This document shows, one piece after another, positions 1-6,771 of a DNA stretch of 7,662 nt. Source of the stretch: Candidatus Methanomethylophilaceae archaeon. GTDB taxonomy: Archaea > Thermoplasmatota > Thermoplasmata > Methanomassiliicoccales > Methanomethylophilaceae. The notes beneath the pieces were generated by a model. It saw only the letters and a list, made by a program, of their open reading frames with translations, was not told the origin of the DNA and made no database searches. Position 1 is the first letter of the stretch. The number at the start of each line of letters is the position of its first letter. Made by a program: the position numbers and the translations under genes. The stretch is from the NCBI GenBank assembly GCA_011620825.1, contig WOYN01000045.1, positions 1 to 7,662 of the forward strand, read 5' to 3'.

Positions 1-693
1 CCCGCAGAAAGATATGTTCTTCGAATTCTCATTGATCTGGGTCTTCCACCTTATTGCGGAGGAGCGCATGTTAGCCAAACTGTATATGACCGGTATCTTG
101 TCGATCAGCTTGTCTGCGATCTTTTTCGCTTCTTCACAGTCATTCTCTACGACCCTGTCCCTCTCCACCTTCAGCGCAGGAACGATCTTCCTGAGCTCGG
201 TCTTCGCCCTGCATATGCCCATCTCCTCAAGAATGGACGCAAGCCTGCCTATGATGCTCCCCAATGCCACGCGGGACTGCATTCCGCCCGGCAGGGTCAC
301 CGCTATATCCTTGCGGCTGAGGCATTTGGAGTACAGGTCTCCTCCGGATGTGACGCATATCACCTTGCAGTTGCAACGAATGGCCTCGTCATAGGCCATA
401 AGCGTCTCCTTCGTGTTCCCCGAGTAGCTTACGAGGATGATCCACGTGTCCTCCCCGACCCATTTCGGGAACTCGGTCCTTCGGATCACAAAAAGCGGTG
501 TCTTCGATATGCCGTCGGCGAAATCAGACAGTATTTCGCCTGCAAGGGCAGAAGCTCCCATACCGCATACACAGACTTTTTCTGCCTTAGGGATCGGGGG
601 CATCTCTTCATCTAGCGCCGCCTCTATCTGCTCCGGAAAACTGGCGGTGTGTTTGAAGACCATCGTGCCCTGTATATTCTTCCCCTCGGACAT
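1..693 (-). CDS. Bifunctional phosphoglucose/phosphomannose isomerase, C-terminus cut by window edge
   Basis: Reading leftward from an ATG at 693, an open frame of 231 codons reaches the window edge without a stop. The family has about 300-350 residues, so roughly the last third is missing. It is a two-SIS-domain sugar-phosphate isomerase that interconverts fructose 6-phosphate with glucose 6-phosphate or mannose 6-phosphate in the cytoplasm. Visible motifs are GMGASALAGE (residues 44-53) and VSYSGNTKETL (88-98) of the first SIS domain, PGGMQSRVALG (135-145), and RWKTQINENSK (215-225). In studied archaeal enzymes the last segment carries the catalytic glutamate, here probably E222. It is transcribed divergently from ribB. 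A TATA-like box centred 26-27 nt upstream of the ATG implies a leaderless mRNA and supports this start over the internal Met11. An isomerase with only one of the two activities cannot be excluded without the C-terminus. Confidence 0.88.
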   Translation of the reverse strand, partial: MSEGKNIQGTMVFKHTASFPEQIEAALDEEMPPIPKAEKVCVCGMGASALAGEILSDFADGISKTPLFVIRRTEFPKWVGEDTWIILVSYSGNTKETLMAYDEAIRCNCKVICVTSGGDLYSKCLSRKDIAVTLPGGMQSRVALGSIIGRLASILEEMGICRAKTELRKIVPALKVERDRVVENDCEEAKKIADKLIDKIPVIYSLANMRSSAIRWKTQINENSKNISFCG

Positions 694-715
694 CAATTGC
701 ACCAGCCGATGCATG

Positions 716-723
716 TATTTAAA
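716..723 (-). promoter_or_regulatory. TATA box of the sugar-phosphate isomerase gene
   Basis: On the minus strand the sequence reads TTTAAATA. Its centre lies 26-27 nt before the ATG at 693, the usual distance from an archaeal TATA box to the transcription start. Transcription would therefore begin at or next to the start codon, giving a leaderless mRNA. There is no Shine-Dalgarno-like purine run between the box and the ATG, which agrees with this. Confidence 0.6.
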
Positions 724-774
724 CTGTTATTCATGCATATTCCACCGAACAATACATAATGATTGTCGTCTACT

Positions 775-794
775 AAATTACTGGTAAATTACCA
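775..794. promoter_or_regulatory. Operator-like repeat upstream of ribB
   Basis: AAATTAC occurs at 775-781 and again at 786-792, exactly 11 bp apart, about one helical turn. The same bases form two overlapping inverted repeats: TTAC-TG-GTAA (778-787) and the 13-bp TGGTAAATTACCA (782-794), symmetrical around A788. The element lies 7 bp before the TATA box of ribB, where an archaeal repressor or activator would bind. Some archaea control riboflavin genes with the DNA-binding riboflavin kinase RbkR. I cannot say whether this sequence matches that regulator's site. Confidence 0.45.
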
Positions 795-800
795 ACAGTT

Positions 801-808
801 TTTTTATA
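801..808 (+). promoter_or_regulatory. Probable TATA box of the rib operon
   Basis: TTTTTATA is the only good TATA-like stretch before ribB. Its centre is about 34 nt before the GTG at 839, so transcription should start near 830 with a leader of only about 8-10 nt. A GGTGAT sequence at 830-835 could act as a ribosome binding site only if the transcript includes it, so initiation may be close to leaderless. Confidence 0.5.
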
Positions 809-838
809 CTGTCGCCTTGGCAGAATCCTGGTGATTAA

Positions 839-1548
839 GTGAGCTTCAAAAAGGCCCTGGATGACATAAGGCAGGGCAAGGTCATACTTGTCTACGATTT
901 CGACGACCGGGAAGGCGAATCCGACCTAACGGTTGCCTCACAATACATAACATATGAGACGGTGCAGATGATGAGGAAAAGGGCCGGAGGGCTGATCTGC
1001 ACGACCACTCCGTTCGAGAAAGCGCGCGACGTGGGACTCCCCTATATGGCCGACGTCTATTTCGACGATTCGAACAGGTTCCCGCTGCTCAAGGCTATGG
1101 CTCCCAACGACATCCCTTACGACAACACGAAGTCTTCTTTCGGGGTGACAATAAACCACCGGAAGACATACACGGGAATAACCGACAGAGACAGGGCGCT
1201 CACCATCTCTAAATTTGCCGAGATCCTGTTCAGGGACAAGCCTGCATCCGAAATATCCAGAGAGATCGGAGAGGAGTTCAGGTCCCCGGGGCACGTCCAT
1301 CTTCTGAACGCGACCGAACACATCCTCACCAACAGAAGAGGGCACACAGAGCTCTGCACAGCCATGATGTACATGGCAGGCGTCAATCCTTCGGCCACCA
1401 TATGCGAGATGATGGGAGACGACGGCAGGTCGATGACCAAGGAGGACGTCATGAAGTTCGCGGATGACAACAATATCGAATTCGTAACCGGCGACCAGAT
1501 ACTCGACAGGTGGGAAGACTTCAAAAGAAGGAACGGGGCCGACTACTG

Positions 1549-1549
<1 letters not shown>
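839..1549 (+). CDS. ribB: 3,4-dihydroxy-2-butanone 4-phosphate synthase
   Basis: This 236-residue enzyme converts ribulose 5-phosphate to 3,4-dihydroxy-2-butanone 4-phosphate plus formate, the four-carbon precursor of riboflavin. Family motifs run in order: the acidic active-site loop DDREGESD (22-29, supplying R24, E25, E27 and D29), RAGGLICTTTP (48-58), NHRKTYTGITDRDRA (106-120), RSPGHVHLL (148-156, H152), GHTEL (169-172 region) and ICEMMGDDG (188-196, E190). The length fits a stand-alone archaeal RibB. There is no fused GTP cyclohydrolase II domain, as expected because archaea use a different first step. The start is GTG; the only nearby alternative upstream GTG (831) runs straight into a stop. 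It is the first gene of the operon and its TGA overlaps the ATG of ribL (TGATG). Confidence 0.95.
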
Positions 1550-2444
<895 letters not shown>

Positions 2445-2448
2445 AAAA

Positions 2449-2865
2449 ATGAAAGAATACAGAATAGGGATGGTGGCCGCCGAGTTCAACTTCGACGTCA
2501 CGTCAATGATGATCGAAAGAGCAAAAGCGGAGGCGGAGTTCCTTGGAGCGAAGATCACCAGGGAGATATTCGTCCCGGGTGTTTACGACATGCCGTTGGC
2601 CGTCAAGAAGCTAGCCGAGCAGAAGGATATCGACGCCGTGATAACCATCGGCGCAGTGATCAAAGGCGAGACGGACCACGACCAGGTCATCATGGCCCAG
2701 GCCGCGAGGAAGATCACCGACCTCTCGCTCGACTACAACAAGCCCATCGCCCTCGGGATCTCCGGACCCGGAGAAACACAGCTCCAGGCTATGGACAGGA
2801 TCGAGAAGGGACGCGACGCCGTCGACTCCGTCGTCAAGATGCTTCAGAGACTTGAGAAAATTTGA
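2449..2865 (+). CDS. ribH: 6,7-dimethyl-8-ribityllumazine synthase
   Basis: The 138-residue product condenses 5-amino-6-ribitylaminouracil with dihydroxybutanone phosphate (made by RibB) to give lumazine, the substrate of RibC. Lumazine synthases assemble into pentamers or icosahedral capsids in the cytoplasm; which form applies here cannot be read from the sequence. Motifs are AEFNFDVT (11-18, substrate pocket), VPGVYDMPLAVKKL (42-55), GAVIKGETDHD (68-78, with the catalytic histidine expected at H77) and KPIALGISGPGETQLQAM (98-115). Length and motif spacing are typical of the archaeal family. It follows ribC by 4 nt, with a clear AAGGTGA ribosome binding site, and is the last gene of the operon: a strong hairpin begins 7 nt after its stop. 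It shares a visible block with RibC, reflecting common ancestry. Confidence 0.95.
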   Translation: MKEYRIGMVAAEFNFDVTSMMIERAKAEAEFLGAKITREIFVPGVYDMPLAVKKLAEQKDIDAVITIGAVIKGETDHDQVIMAQAARKITDLSLDYNKPIALGISGPGETQLQAMDRIEKGRDAVDSVVKMLQRLEKI

Positions 2866-2872
2866 ACATGAA

Positions 2873-2911
2873 TGCCATAGGGGGCTTTCCCTATGGCAGA
2901 CGCTTATTTTT
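2873..2911 (+). terminator. Hairpin terminator of the rib operon
   Basis: TGCCATAGGG (2873-2882) and CCCTATGGCA (2889-2898) form a perfect 10-bp stem with a 6-nt loop, starting 7 nt after the ribH stop. A T-rich stretch (TTATTTTT, 2904-2911) follows. The hairpin plus T-tract, placed between two convergent genes, is best read as a terminator. Confidence 0.75.
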
Positions 2912-2940
2912 CACCGAGAAATTCGATGGAATGTTTTTTA

Positions 2941-2974
2941 AAAACTTATGAGATGTGCGCGTGGCACATTTCAT
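2941..2974 (-). terminator. Hairpin terminator of the DEAD-box helicase gene
   Basis: An 11-nt inverted repeat, 2948-2958 against 2964-2974, has a single non-Watson-Crick position and a 5-nt loop. On the minus strand it is followed by TTTTT (2945-2941), the arrangement of a terminator for the helicase gene ending at 3002. The nearby copy of ATGAGAT at 2977-2983 can also pair with ATTTCAT (2968-2974), so two alternative hairpins are possible. Confidence 0.5.
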
Positions 2975-3001
2975 AAATGAGATTGCGAATGGTTTTTCAA
3001 A

Positions 3002-4528
3002 TCAGTACTGCCCGTCGCCCTTTTTGGGTTTGTTTTCCTGATATTTGGACTTGTGCTCAGCGGGCTCCATAAGGACATCCTTCCTTTTATGACGGTATTC
3101 GGACATCGTCTCCATAGTACGGTCGCTTCTGTCCTCGCGTATCTCGATGAAGGATTTCGACCTTCCGAGACCTACGTTTCCGATAAAGCTGTCGTCGAGC
3201 TTTCCCACGCGTTTGACGAGGTCCAATATCTGGGTCTTGCTGAAGCCGTCGTCGCGGCCCAGGTTGATCTGCAGCACCACCATCTTCTTTCCGTCTTCGG
3301 TGGTCGCGATTACCGGCCTGACGGGTTTCTTCTTTTCCTGTACTGGGGCGGCGGCGAACTGCCTCTGTGCCTTGGCAGGAGCTTTTACGTAATCCTCGAC
3401 GATCATTGTGCCTGCGGAGGGCATCTCGTCCGCCCTGACCTTGCGGATCCTCTTTCCGGTCTCTCTTTCGTACTGCCTTATGTGATATTCTTCCTGCTTC
3501 GTTACGAAAGACACGGCGACTCCTTCTTTTCCCGCACGTCCTGTCCTTCCGATCCTGTGAAGGTAGTTCTCGGAGTCCATGGGGACATCGAAGTTCACCA
3601 CGAGATCGATATTGTTGATGTCGAGGCCTCTGGCGGCGACGTCCGTCGCTATGAGGACCTGGAAGCGGTTGTTCCTGAAGCTGCGTATGGTCCTTTCTCT
3701 CTTGGCCTGGGGCATGTCGCCGTGAAGGGTACCGACCGTGATCTTATGGGACATCTCGTCCGCAAGTGTATCGACCATCCTCTTGGTCTGACTGAAGACT
3801 ACGGTTTTGGGAGACCCGTTCGTGACTACATGTTCGAGCATCTCTGCCTTAGCCCCTCTGGACATCGGGATCCAGTACTGAGTGACCAGGTCTGATACGG
3901 GCTCGTCCCTGGAGACGCTGATCTCCATCGGGTCCTGCATCCTGTTGAAAGCGATGCGCTTTATGCTTTCAGCCATGGTTGCCGAGAACAGCAGCGTGTG
4001 CTTTTCCTTTGGAACGGCGTCCATGATGAAGTTGAGCTCATCGGCGAATCCCATGTCCAGCATGCGGTCCGCCTCATCGAGGACGACCTCGGTTATCTCG
4101 GAAAGGTCCAGAGCGCCGCGGGTGATCATGTCCTTGAGCCTTCCCGGGGTCCCTACAACGATATCGGCCCCCCTCCTGAGCCCATAGGTCTGATCGCTTA
4201 TGCTTGCTCCCCCGTATATGGAGATGCTTCTGTGCCCGGTGTATTTTGACAGCTTATAGATCTCGTTCTCCACCTGGGTGGCGAGCTCCCTCGTCGGGGT
4301 CAGAACGAGCGATGTCGGCTTTTTGGACCCGGGTTCGGTGCGCGCCATGATGATGAGCGCATATGTTCCTGTTTTCCCTGTTCCGGTCTGCGCCTGGGCG
4401 AATATGTCGCGTCCGGCCAATCCGGCGGGCACTGCCTCGATCTGGATCGGAGTGGGCAGGGTCCAGCCCATATCCGAAATTGCATTCAAAAGCGTTACGT
4501 CCAAGCCTAAATCTTCAAAACCTATCAT
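3002..4528 (-). CDS. DEAD-box ATP-dependent RNA helicase with DbpA-like RNA-binding C-terminus
   Basis: This 508-residue cytoplasmic protein uses ATP to unwind or remodel short RNA duplexes. The helicase core is complete: Q motif (FEDLGL at 4-9 to PTPIQ at 25-29), AQTGTGKT (46-53), PTRELA (78-83), TPGR (127-130), DEAD (151-154), SAT (182-184), LHGD (268-271), ARGLDI (299-304) and HRIGRTGR (324-331). After a lysine/alanine/proline-rich linker (about 380-410), residues 415-464 look like the DbpA/YxiN RNA-binding domain (VLQINLGRDDGFS, then FIEIRE at the end). The tail to 508 is charged. In bacteria this domain directs helicases to 23S rRNA during ribosome assembly; that role here is an inference. 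DeaD/CsdA-type cold-shock helicases are the nearest relatives. The gene is convergent with the rib operon and has its own promoter and terminator. AGGA 10 nt before the ATG could be the ribosome binding site. Confidence 0.93.
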   Translation of the reverse strand: MIGFEDLGLDVTLLNAISDMGWTLPTPIQIEAVPAGLAGRDIFAQAQTGTGKTGTYALIIMARTEPGSKKPTSLVLTPTRELATQVENEIYKLSKYTGHRSISIYGGASISDQTYGLRRGADIVVGTPGRLKDMITRGALDLSEITEVVLDEADRMLDMGFADELNFIMDAVPKEKHTLLFSATMAESIKRIAFNRMQDPMEISVSRDEPVSDLVTQYWIPMSRGAKAEMLEHVVTNGSPKTVVFSQTKRMVDTLADEMSHKITVGTLHGDMPQAKRERTIRSFRNNRFQVLIATDVAARGLDINNIDLVVNFDVPMDSENYLHRIGRTGRAGKEGVAVSFVTKQEEYHIRQYERETGKRIRKVRADEMPSAGTMIVEDYVKAPAKAQRQFAAAPVQEKKKPVRPVIATTEDGKKMVVLQINLGRDDGFSKTQILDLVKRVGKLDDSFIGNVGLGRSKSFIEIREDRSDRTMETMSEYRHKRKDVLMEPAEHKSKYQENKPKKGDGQY

Positions 4529-4545
4529 GATCCTTTATTCCTAAA

Positions 4546-4581
4546 TATTAAAAGCCCGCAAAACAAAGGACCTGTATATTT
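4546..4581 (-). promoter_or_regulatory. Candidate TATA boxes of the helicase gene
   Basis: Two TATA-like sequences lie upstream of the ATG at 4528 on the minus strand: AAATATAC (4581-4574) and TTTTAATA (4553-4546). The first would start transcription near 4551 and give a leader of about 23 nt that contains the AGGA ribosome binding site. The second is only about 21 nt from the ATG, too close for a normal start. The first is therefore the better choice. Confidence 0.4.
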
Positions 4582-4603
4582 CAGGCGCTCTAGCATGGAC
4601 TAT

Positions 4604-4612
4604 TATTTAAAA
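4604..4612 (+). promoter_or_regulatory. Candidate TATA box of the small ORF
   Basis: TATTTAAAA is centred about 31 nt before the ATG at 4639. This places a transcription start within a few bases of the start codon, the same near-leaderless spacing seen for other genes of this window. The sequence is close to palindromic, so it could also drive the minus strand toward the helicase. Confidence 0.4.
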
Positions 4613-4638
4613 CCTCTTAACTAACGGCGCTTAGAAGT

Positions 4639-4794
4639 ATGAAATGCTGCCCCATATCCGGCATGGTCATAACAATGCTAATGGCCTTAACAGGATTGAA
4701 AACCTTGTTGAAACCGAGATATGAGACCTCGGATTCCGAGCATCAGATCCTCTTGACGATCTCGTCCAAGGACTTCCTTTTCTTAGGTCTCTGA
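4639..4794 (+). CDS. Candidate 51-residue membrane microprotein
   Basis: An ATG at 4639 opens a frame of 51 codons ending in TGA at 4792-4794. It begins MKCCPISGMV and continues with a hydrophobic stretch (about residues 5-24, rich in Met, Leu, Ile and Val) that could be one membrane helix, followed by basic residues (K21, K25, R27), then a polar tail. The Cys-Cys pair at residues 3-4 comes right before the helix. I do not recognise a family. In its favour are the promoter-like TATTTAAAA at near-leaderless distance and a plausible protein architecture in a gap otherwise without a gene. Against it, the last 17 codons run antisense through the end of the nitroreductase gene, there is no ribosome binding site, and short open frames arise by chance. 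Treat as a hypothesis. Confidence 0.35.
   Translation: MKCCPISGMVITMLMALTGLKTLLKPRYETSDSEHQILLTISSKDFLFLGL
4714..4740 (-). terminator. Weak hairpin after the nitroreductase gene
   Basis: Just past the nitroreductase stop, CTCGG-ATT-CCGAG (4728-4740) and CCGAG...CTCGG (4714-4732) form two mutually exclusive 5-bp stems. On the minus strand the second is followed by only TTT, so as a terminator this is weak. Confidence 0.25.
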
Positions 4795-5267
4795 GGGTCT
4801 CCGGCCTTGCGGTATCCGAAAGCAATGACCAACATTACTTTCTTCTTTGTCTCGATTATCTCCTGAACCCTCTTATTGCTGAAATATGCCATTATACACG
4901 TGTCCAGACCCTGTTCTGTAGCTTCGGCCGTCAGATACGAGCATGCAATTCCAACATCTATCGACCTGTAGTCCAGCCCGGATATCACAGAACCGGCCTT
5001 CGCCGCAGCGTTATAGCTGTCTTCAACAAAAATAACAAAGGTGGAACATTCTTCGACGAACTTGCCCATCCCCGAGTTCCTGTGGTCCGAGAGCTCTTTC
5101 GCTTTGTCGCCTGTTACGGCATACATGGTAAAAGGCTGCGCGTTGCATGCGGAAGGCGCGAGCCTCGCCGCTTCCAGGCAAGCATCCAGTTTCTCCTTCT
5201 CCACTGCCCTCGCCGGATCGTATGAACGGCAACTCTGTCTTTTCTCGGCTATCTCAGCGAAATCCAC
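4743..5267 (-). CDS. Nitroreductase-family FMN flavoprotein
   Basis: This is a small nitroreductase-fold protein of 174 residues from the GTG at 5267. Members bind FMN and reduce nitro compounds, quinones or flavins with NAD(P)H; the natural substrate cannot be told from sequence. Family signatures are the N-terminal FMN-phosphate motif RQSCRSY (residues 10-16), SACNAQPF (39-46), the IDVGIA helix (103-108), GLDTCIMAYF and the C-terminal IAFGYRK followed by a KKRKSLDEIV tail. An ATG at 5306 would add 13 residues (MVFVQISVKHTAT) that do not look like the family start, where the xDFxEIAxKR segment normally begins at the first residues. A TATA-like AAATATCT just upstream also fits the GTG, but the ATG start stays possible. 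The gene is alone, with gaps on both sides. Its cofactor FMN is a product of the riboflavin pathway encoded nearby. Confidence 0.88.
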   Translation of the reverse strand: MDFAEIAEKRQSCRSYDPARAVEKEKLDACLEAARLAPSACNAQPFTMYAVTGDKAKELSDHRNSGMGKFVEECSTFVIFVEDSYNAAAKAGSVISGLDYRSIDVGIACSYLTAEATEQGLDTCIMAYFSNKRVQEIIETKKKVMLVIAFGYRKAGDPQRPKKRKSLDEIVKRI

Positions 5268-5285
5268 GGTCGCGGTATGCTTTAC

Positions 5286-5293
5286 AGATATTT
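5286..5293 (-). promoter_or_regulatory. Candidate TATA box of the nitroreductase gene
   Basis: On the minus strand AAATATCT is centred about 22 nt before the GTG at 5267, slightly closer than the usual 26 nt. It lies inside the extended frame from the ATG at 5306, so if it is the promoter the longer start is excluded. Confidence 0.35.
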
Positions 5294-5306
5294 GAACAAA
5301 GACCAT

Positions 5307-5535
5307 ACAGATCTCGGCATTGTTTTGTCATGCATTACGTAACGGCAACTGGCAGGTCGCAATGGTTCTCGATACGAAATAATCAGCGCCCGCATGAATT
5401 GGGGGCGACATGGAAACAGCGGAACGAACTGCCGGTCGTGGACCGATGATCTAGGGGGTCTCGGTAACCTCGTAACATATCGATCGCCTATCGGTTCTGA
5501 CAATCTCCAGAATACCCTGCGACATTGGTTTTTGT
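5307..5535. other. Intergenic stretch without a recognisable gene
   Basis: This stretch lies between the aminotransferase and the nitroreductase genes. An open frame of 85 codons crosses it on the minus strand (5282-5539), but it is rich in Arg and Pro, lacks a recognisable domain and starts inside the end of the aminotransferase gene. I found no tRNA-like T-arm or anticodon arm and no strong terminator. GAACCGAT (5497-5490) and ATCGGTCC (5448-5441) could pair over a long loop on the minus strand. Confidence 0.5.
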
Positions 5536-6744
5536 TCACTGATGCCTGCTCATGAACCTTTCCAGCTTGTCGTAGGCCTCTTCGAGCGTCTCGGGAGGCG
5601 GCAGCAGTATGGTCCTGAAGTGGTCGTTGCCGAACTCCTTGCAGAAACCCGATCCGTGAACCAGCACCACGCCCTCTTCTTTTATCAGGTCAAGGACAAA
5701 ATCCTTGTCGGACTTCCAGCGTCCCCTGAGGTCTATATGCGGGAACATGTAGAACGCACCGTGCGCCCTCCTGGTTTCGATGCCGTCTATCTCGTTAAGC
5801 CTCTTGTACGAGAAGTCCGCGCGCCCCTTCAGCTTGCGGTTCATATCCTCTATGTAGTCCTGGGGCCCCTGCAGCGATGCCTTGGCCGCTTCCTGGCACG
5901 GGACATTGGAGCATATGCGGGCGCGGAACTGCTTCATCACGCCCTCGCGTATCTCGTCCATAAGACCGGTGTCATCCATGATGTAAAAGTAGCCGACCCT
6001 CCAGCCAGGCATAAGGTTCACCTTCGAGAACCCGTTCATAATAATCCTCGGCACGTCGCTTTTCAGCCTCGATGCGGAGAAAAAGTCCCCGTCGAACACC
6101 AATTTATCGTATATCTCGTCGGATATCAGCGGTATCTGATATTCCGCACAGATGTCGCCTATCTCCCTGATGTCCTTCTCCTCGTACTCCGCGCCCGTCG
6201 GGTTGTTGGGGTTGATCATCACCAGCGCCTTTGTGCGGTTGGTGATCCTCTTGCGGATCATATCCACGTCCGGGGCCCACTCTTCTTCCTCGATCTGCCT
6301 GTAAGGAATGGTGCGGCCTTCATAGAACCCGATGTACTGTGAATATGAAGAATATCCGGGCCCGGGAACGAGGACCTCGTCACCCGGTTCCAGAAGCGTG
6401 CCCATGAGGGCGCTGATACCTTCGCTGACCCCCGCGCTGATATAAACGTCGTCGGAAGTTATTCGAACCCCGTGCTTCTCGAACTCACGCTGTACGATCG
6501 CTTCCCTGAAGTCTAGATTTCCCTGGGAATTCCCATATCCGTTATCGGTCTCGTCCACCGCGCGCCTCAGCTTCTCCTTAAAGTATTCAGGCGTCTGGAA
6601 ATCCCATTTGTTGGGGTCCCCTATGTTCAGGCCGATGATCTTCTTGCCCGCCTTTTCAGCCTCTTCTGCCGGGACGTTGACCTCGCGTATGGCGTATTCC
6701 ATTCCCATCGACCTTCTCGAAGCCCTTATCATCTTCCTCATCAC
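5536..6744 (-). CDS. PLP-dependent class I/II aminotransferase, alanine-type
   Basis: The 402-residue fold-type I aminotransferase carries all key motifs: the N-terminal MEYAIREV helix (15-22) typical of alanine aminotransferases, NIGDPN (40-45), NPNNPTG (178-184), SDEIYD (208-213), the PLP-binding lysine K241 in NGFSKVNLMPGWRVGY, and the substrate-carboxylate arginine R377 in FRTILLP. It most likely moves an amino group between glutamate or another donor and pyruvate, giving alanine; aspartate or aromatic substrates cannot be excluded. The reading frame begins at GTG 6744, directly followed by ATG 6741, and a later ATG at 6732 would start MIRAS as in many homologues. A strong GGAGGAAGGT lies at 6757-6748: GGAGG is 8 nt from the GTG and 11 nt from the first ATG, so 6744 or 6741 is favoured. 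It follows the transporter gene by 27 nt on the same strand, suggesting co-transcription. Confidence 0.93.
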   Translation of the reverse strand: MMRKMIRASRRSMGMEYAIREVNVPAEEAEKAGKKIIGLNIGDPNKWDFQTPEYFKEKLRRAVDETDNGYGNSQGNLDFREAIVQREFEKHGVRITSDDVYISAGVSEGISALMGTLLEPGDEVLVPGPGYSSYSQYIGFYEGRTIPYRQIEEEEWAPDVDMIRKRITNRTKALVMINPNNPTGAEYEEKDIREIGDICAEYQIPLISDEIYDKLVFDGDFFSASRLKSDVPRIIMNGFSKVNLMPGWRVGYFYIMDDTGLMDEIREGVMKQFRARICSNVPCQEAAKASLQGPQDYIEDMNRKLKGRADFSYKRLNEIDGIETRRAHGAFYMFPHIDLRGRWKSDKDFVLDLIKEEGVVLVHGSGFCKEFGNDHFRTILLPPPETLEEAYDKLERFMSRHQ

Positions 6745-6747
6745 TGT

Positions 6748-6757
6748 ACCTTCCTCC
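6748..6757 (-). promoter_or_regulatory. Ribosome binding site of the aminotransferase gene
   Basis: GGAGGAAGGT on the minus strand is the strongest Shine-Dalgarno match in the window. It lies in the 27-nt gap after the transporter stop and shows that this gene, unlike the leaderless-type genes, is translated from within a longer transcript. Confidence 0.75.
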
Positions 6758-6771
6758 GTTGCATGACGCTT

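Noticed and set aside
14..787. Two plus-strand open frames (14-394 and 437-787)
   Set aside because: They lie opposite the isomerase gene, and the second runs into the divergent promoter region; neither has a recognisable domain.
694..838. An FMN riboswitch before the rib operon
   Set aside because: The predicted leader is only about 8-10 nt and the 145-bp gap is AT-rich with no multi-stem conserved fold; a DNA-level operator fits better.
3053..3895. A 280-codon open frame on the plus strand
   Set aside because: It is antisense to the DEAD-box helicase, whose complete motif set settles the coding strand.
5282..5539. An 85-codon minus-strand frame in the gap between aminotransferase and nitroreductase
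   Set aside because: It starts inside the aminotransferase end, is Arg/Pro-rich, has no convincing promoter or ribosome binding site, and resembles no family known to me.
5542..6342. A 266-codon open frame on the plus strand
   Set aside because: It is antisense to the aminotransferase and shows only a mirrored composition, with no domain.
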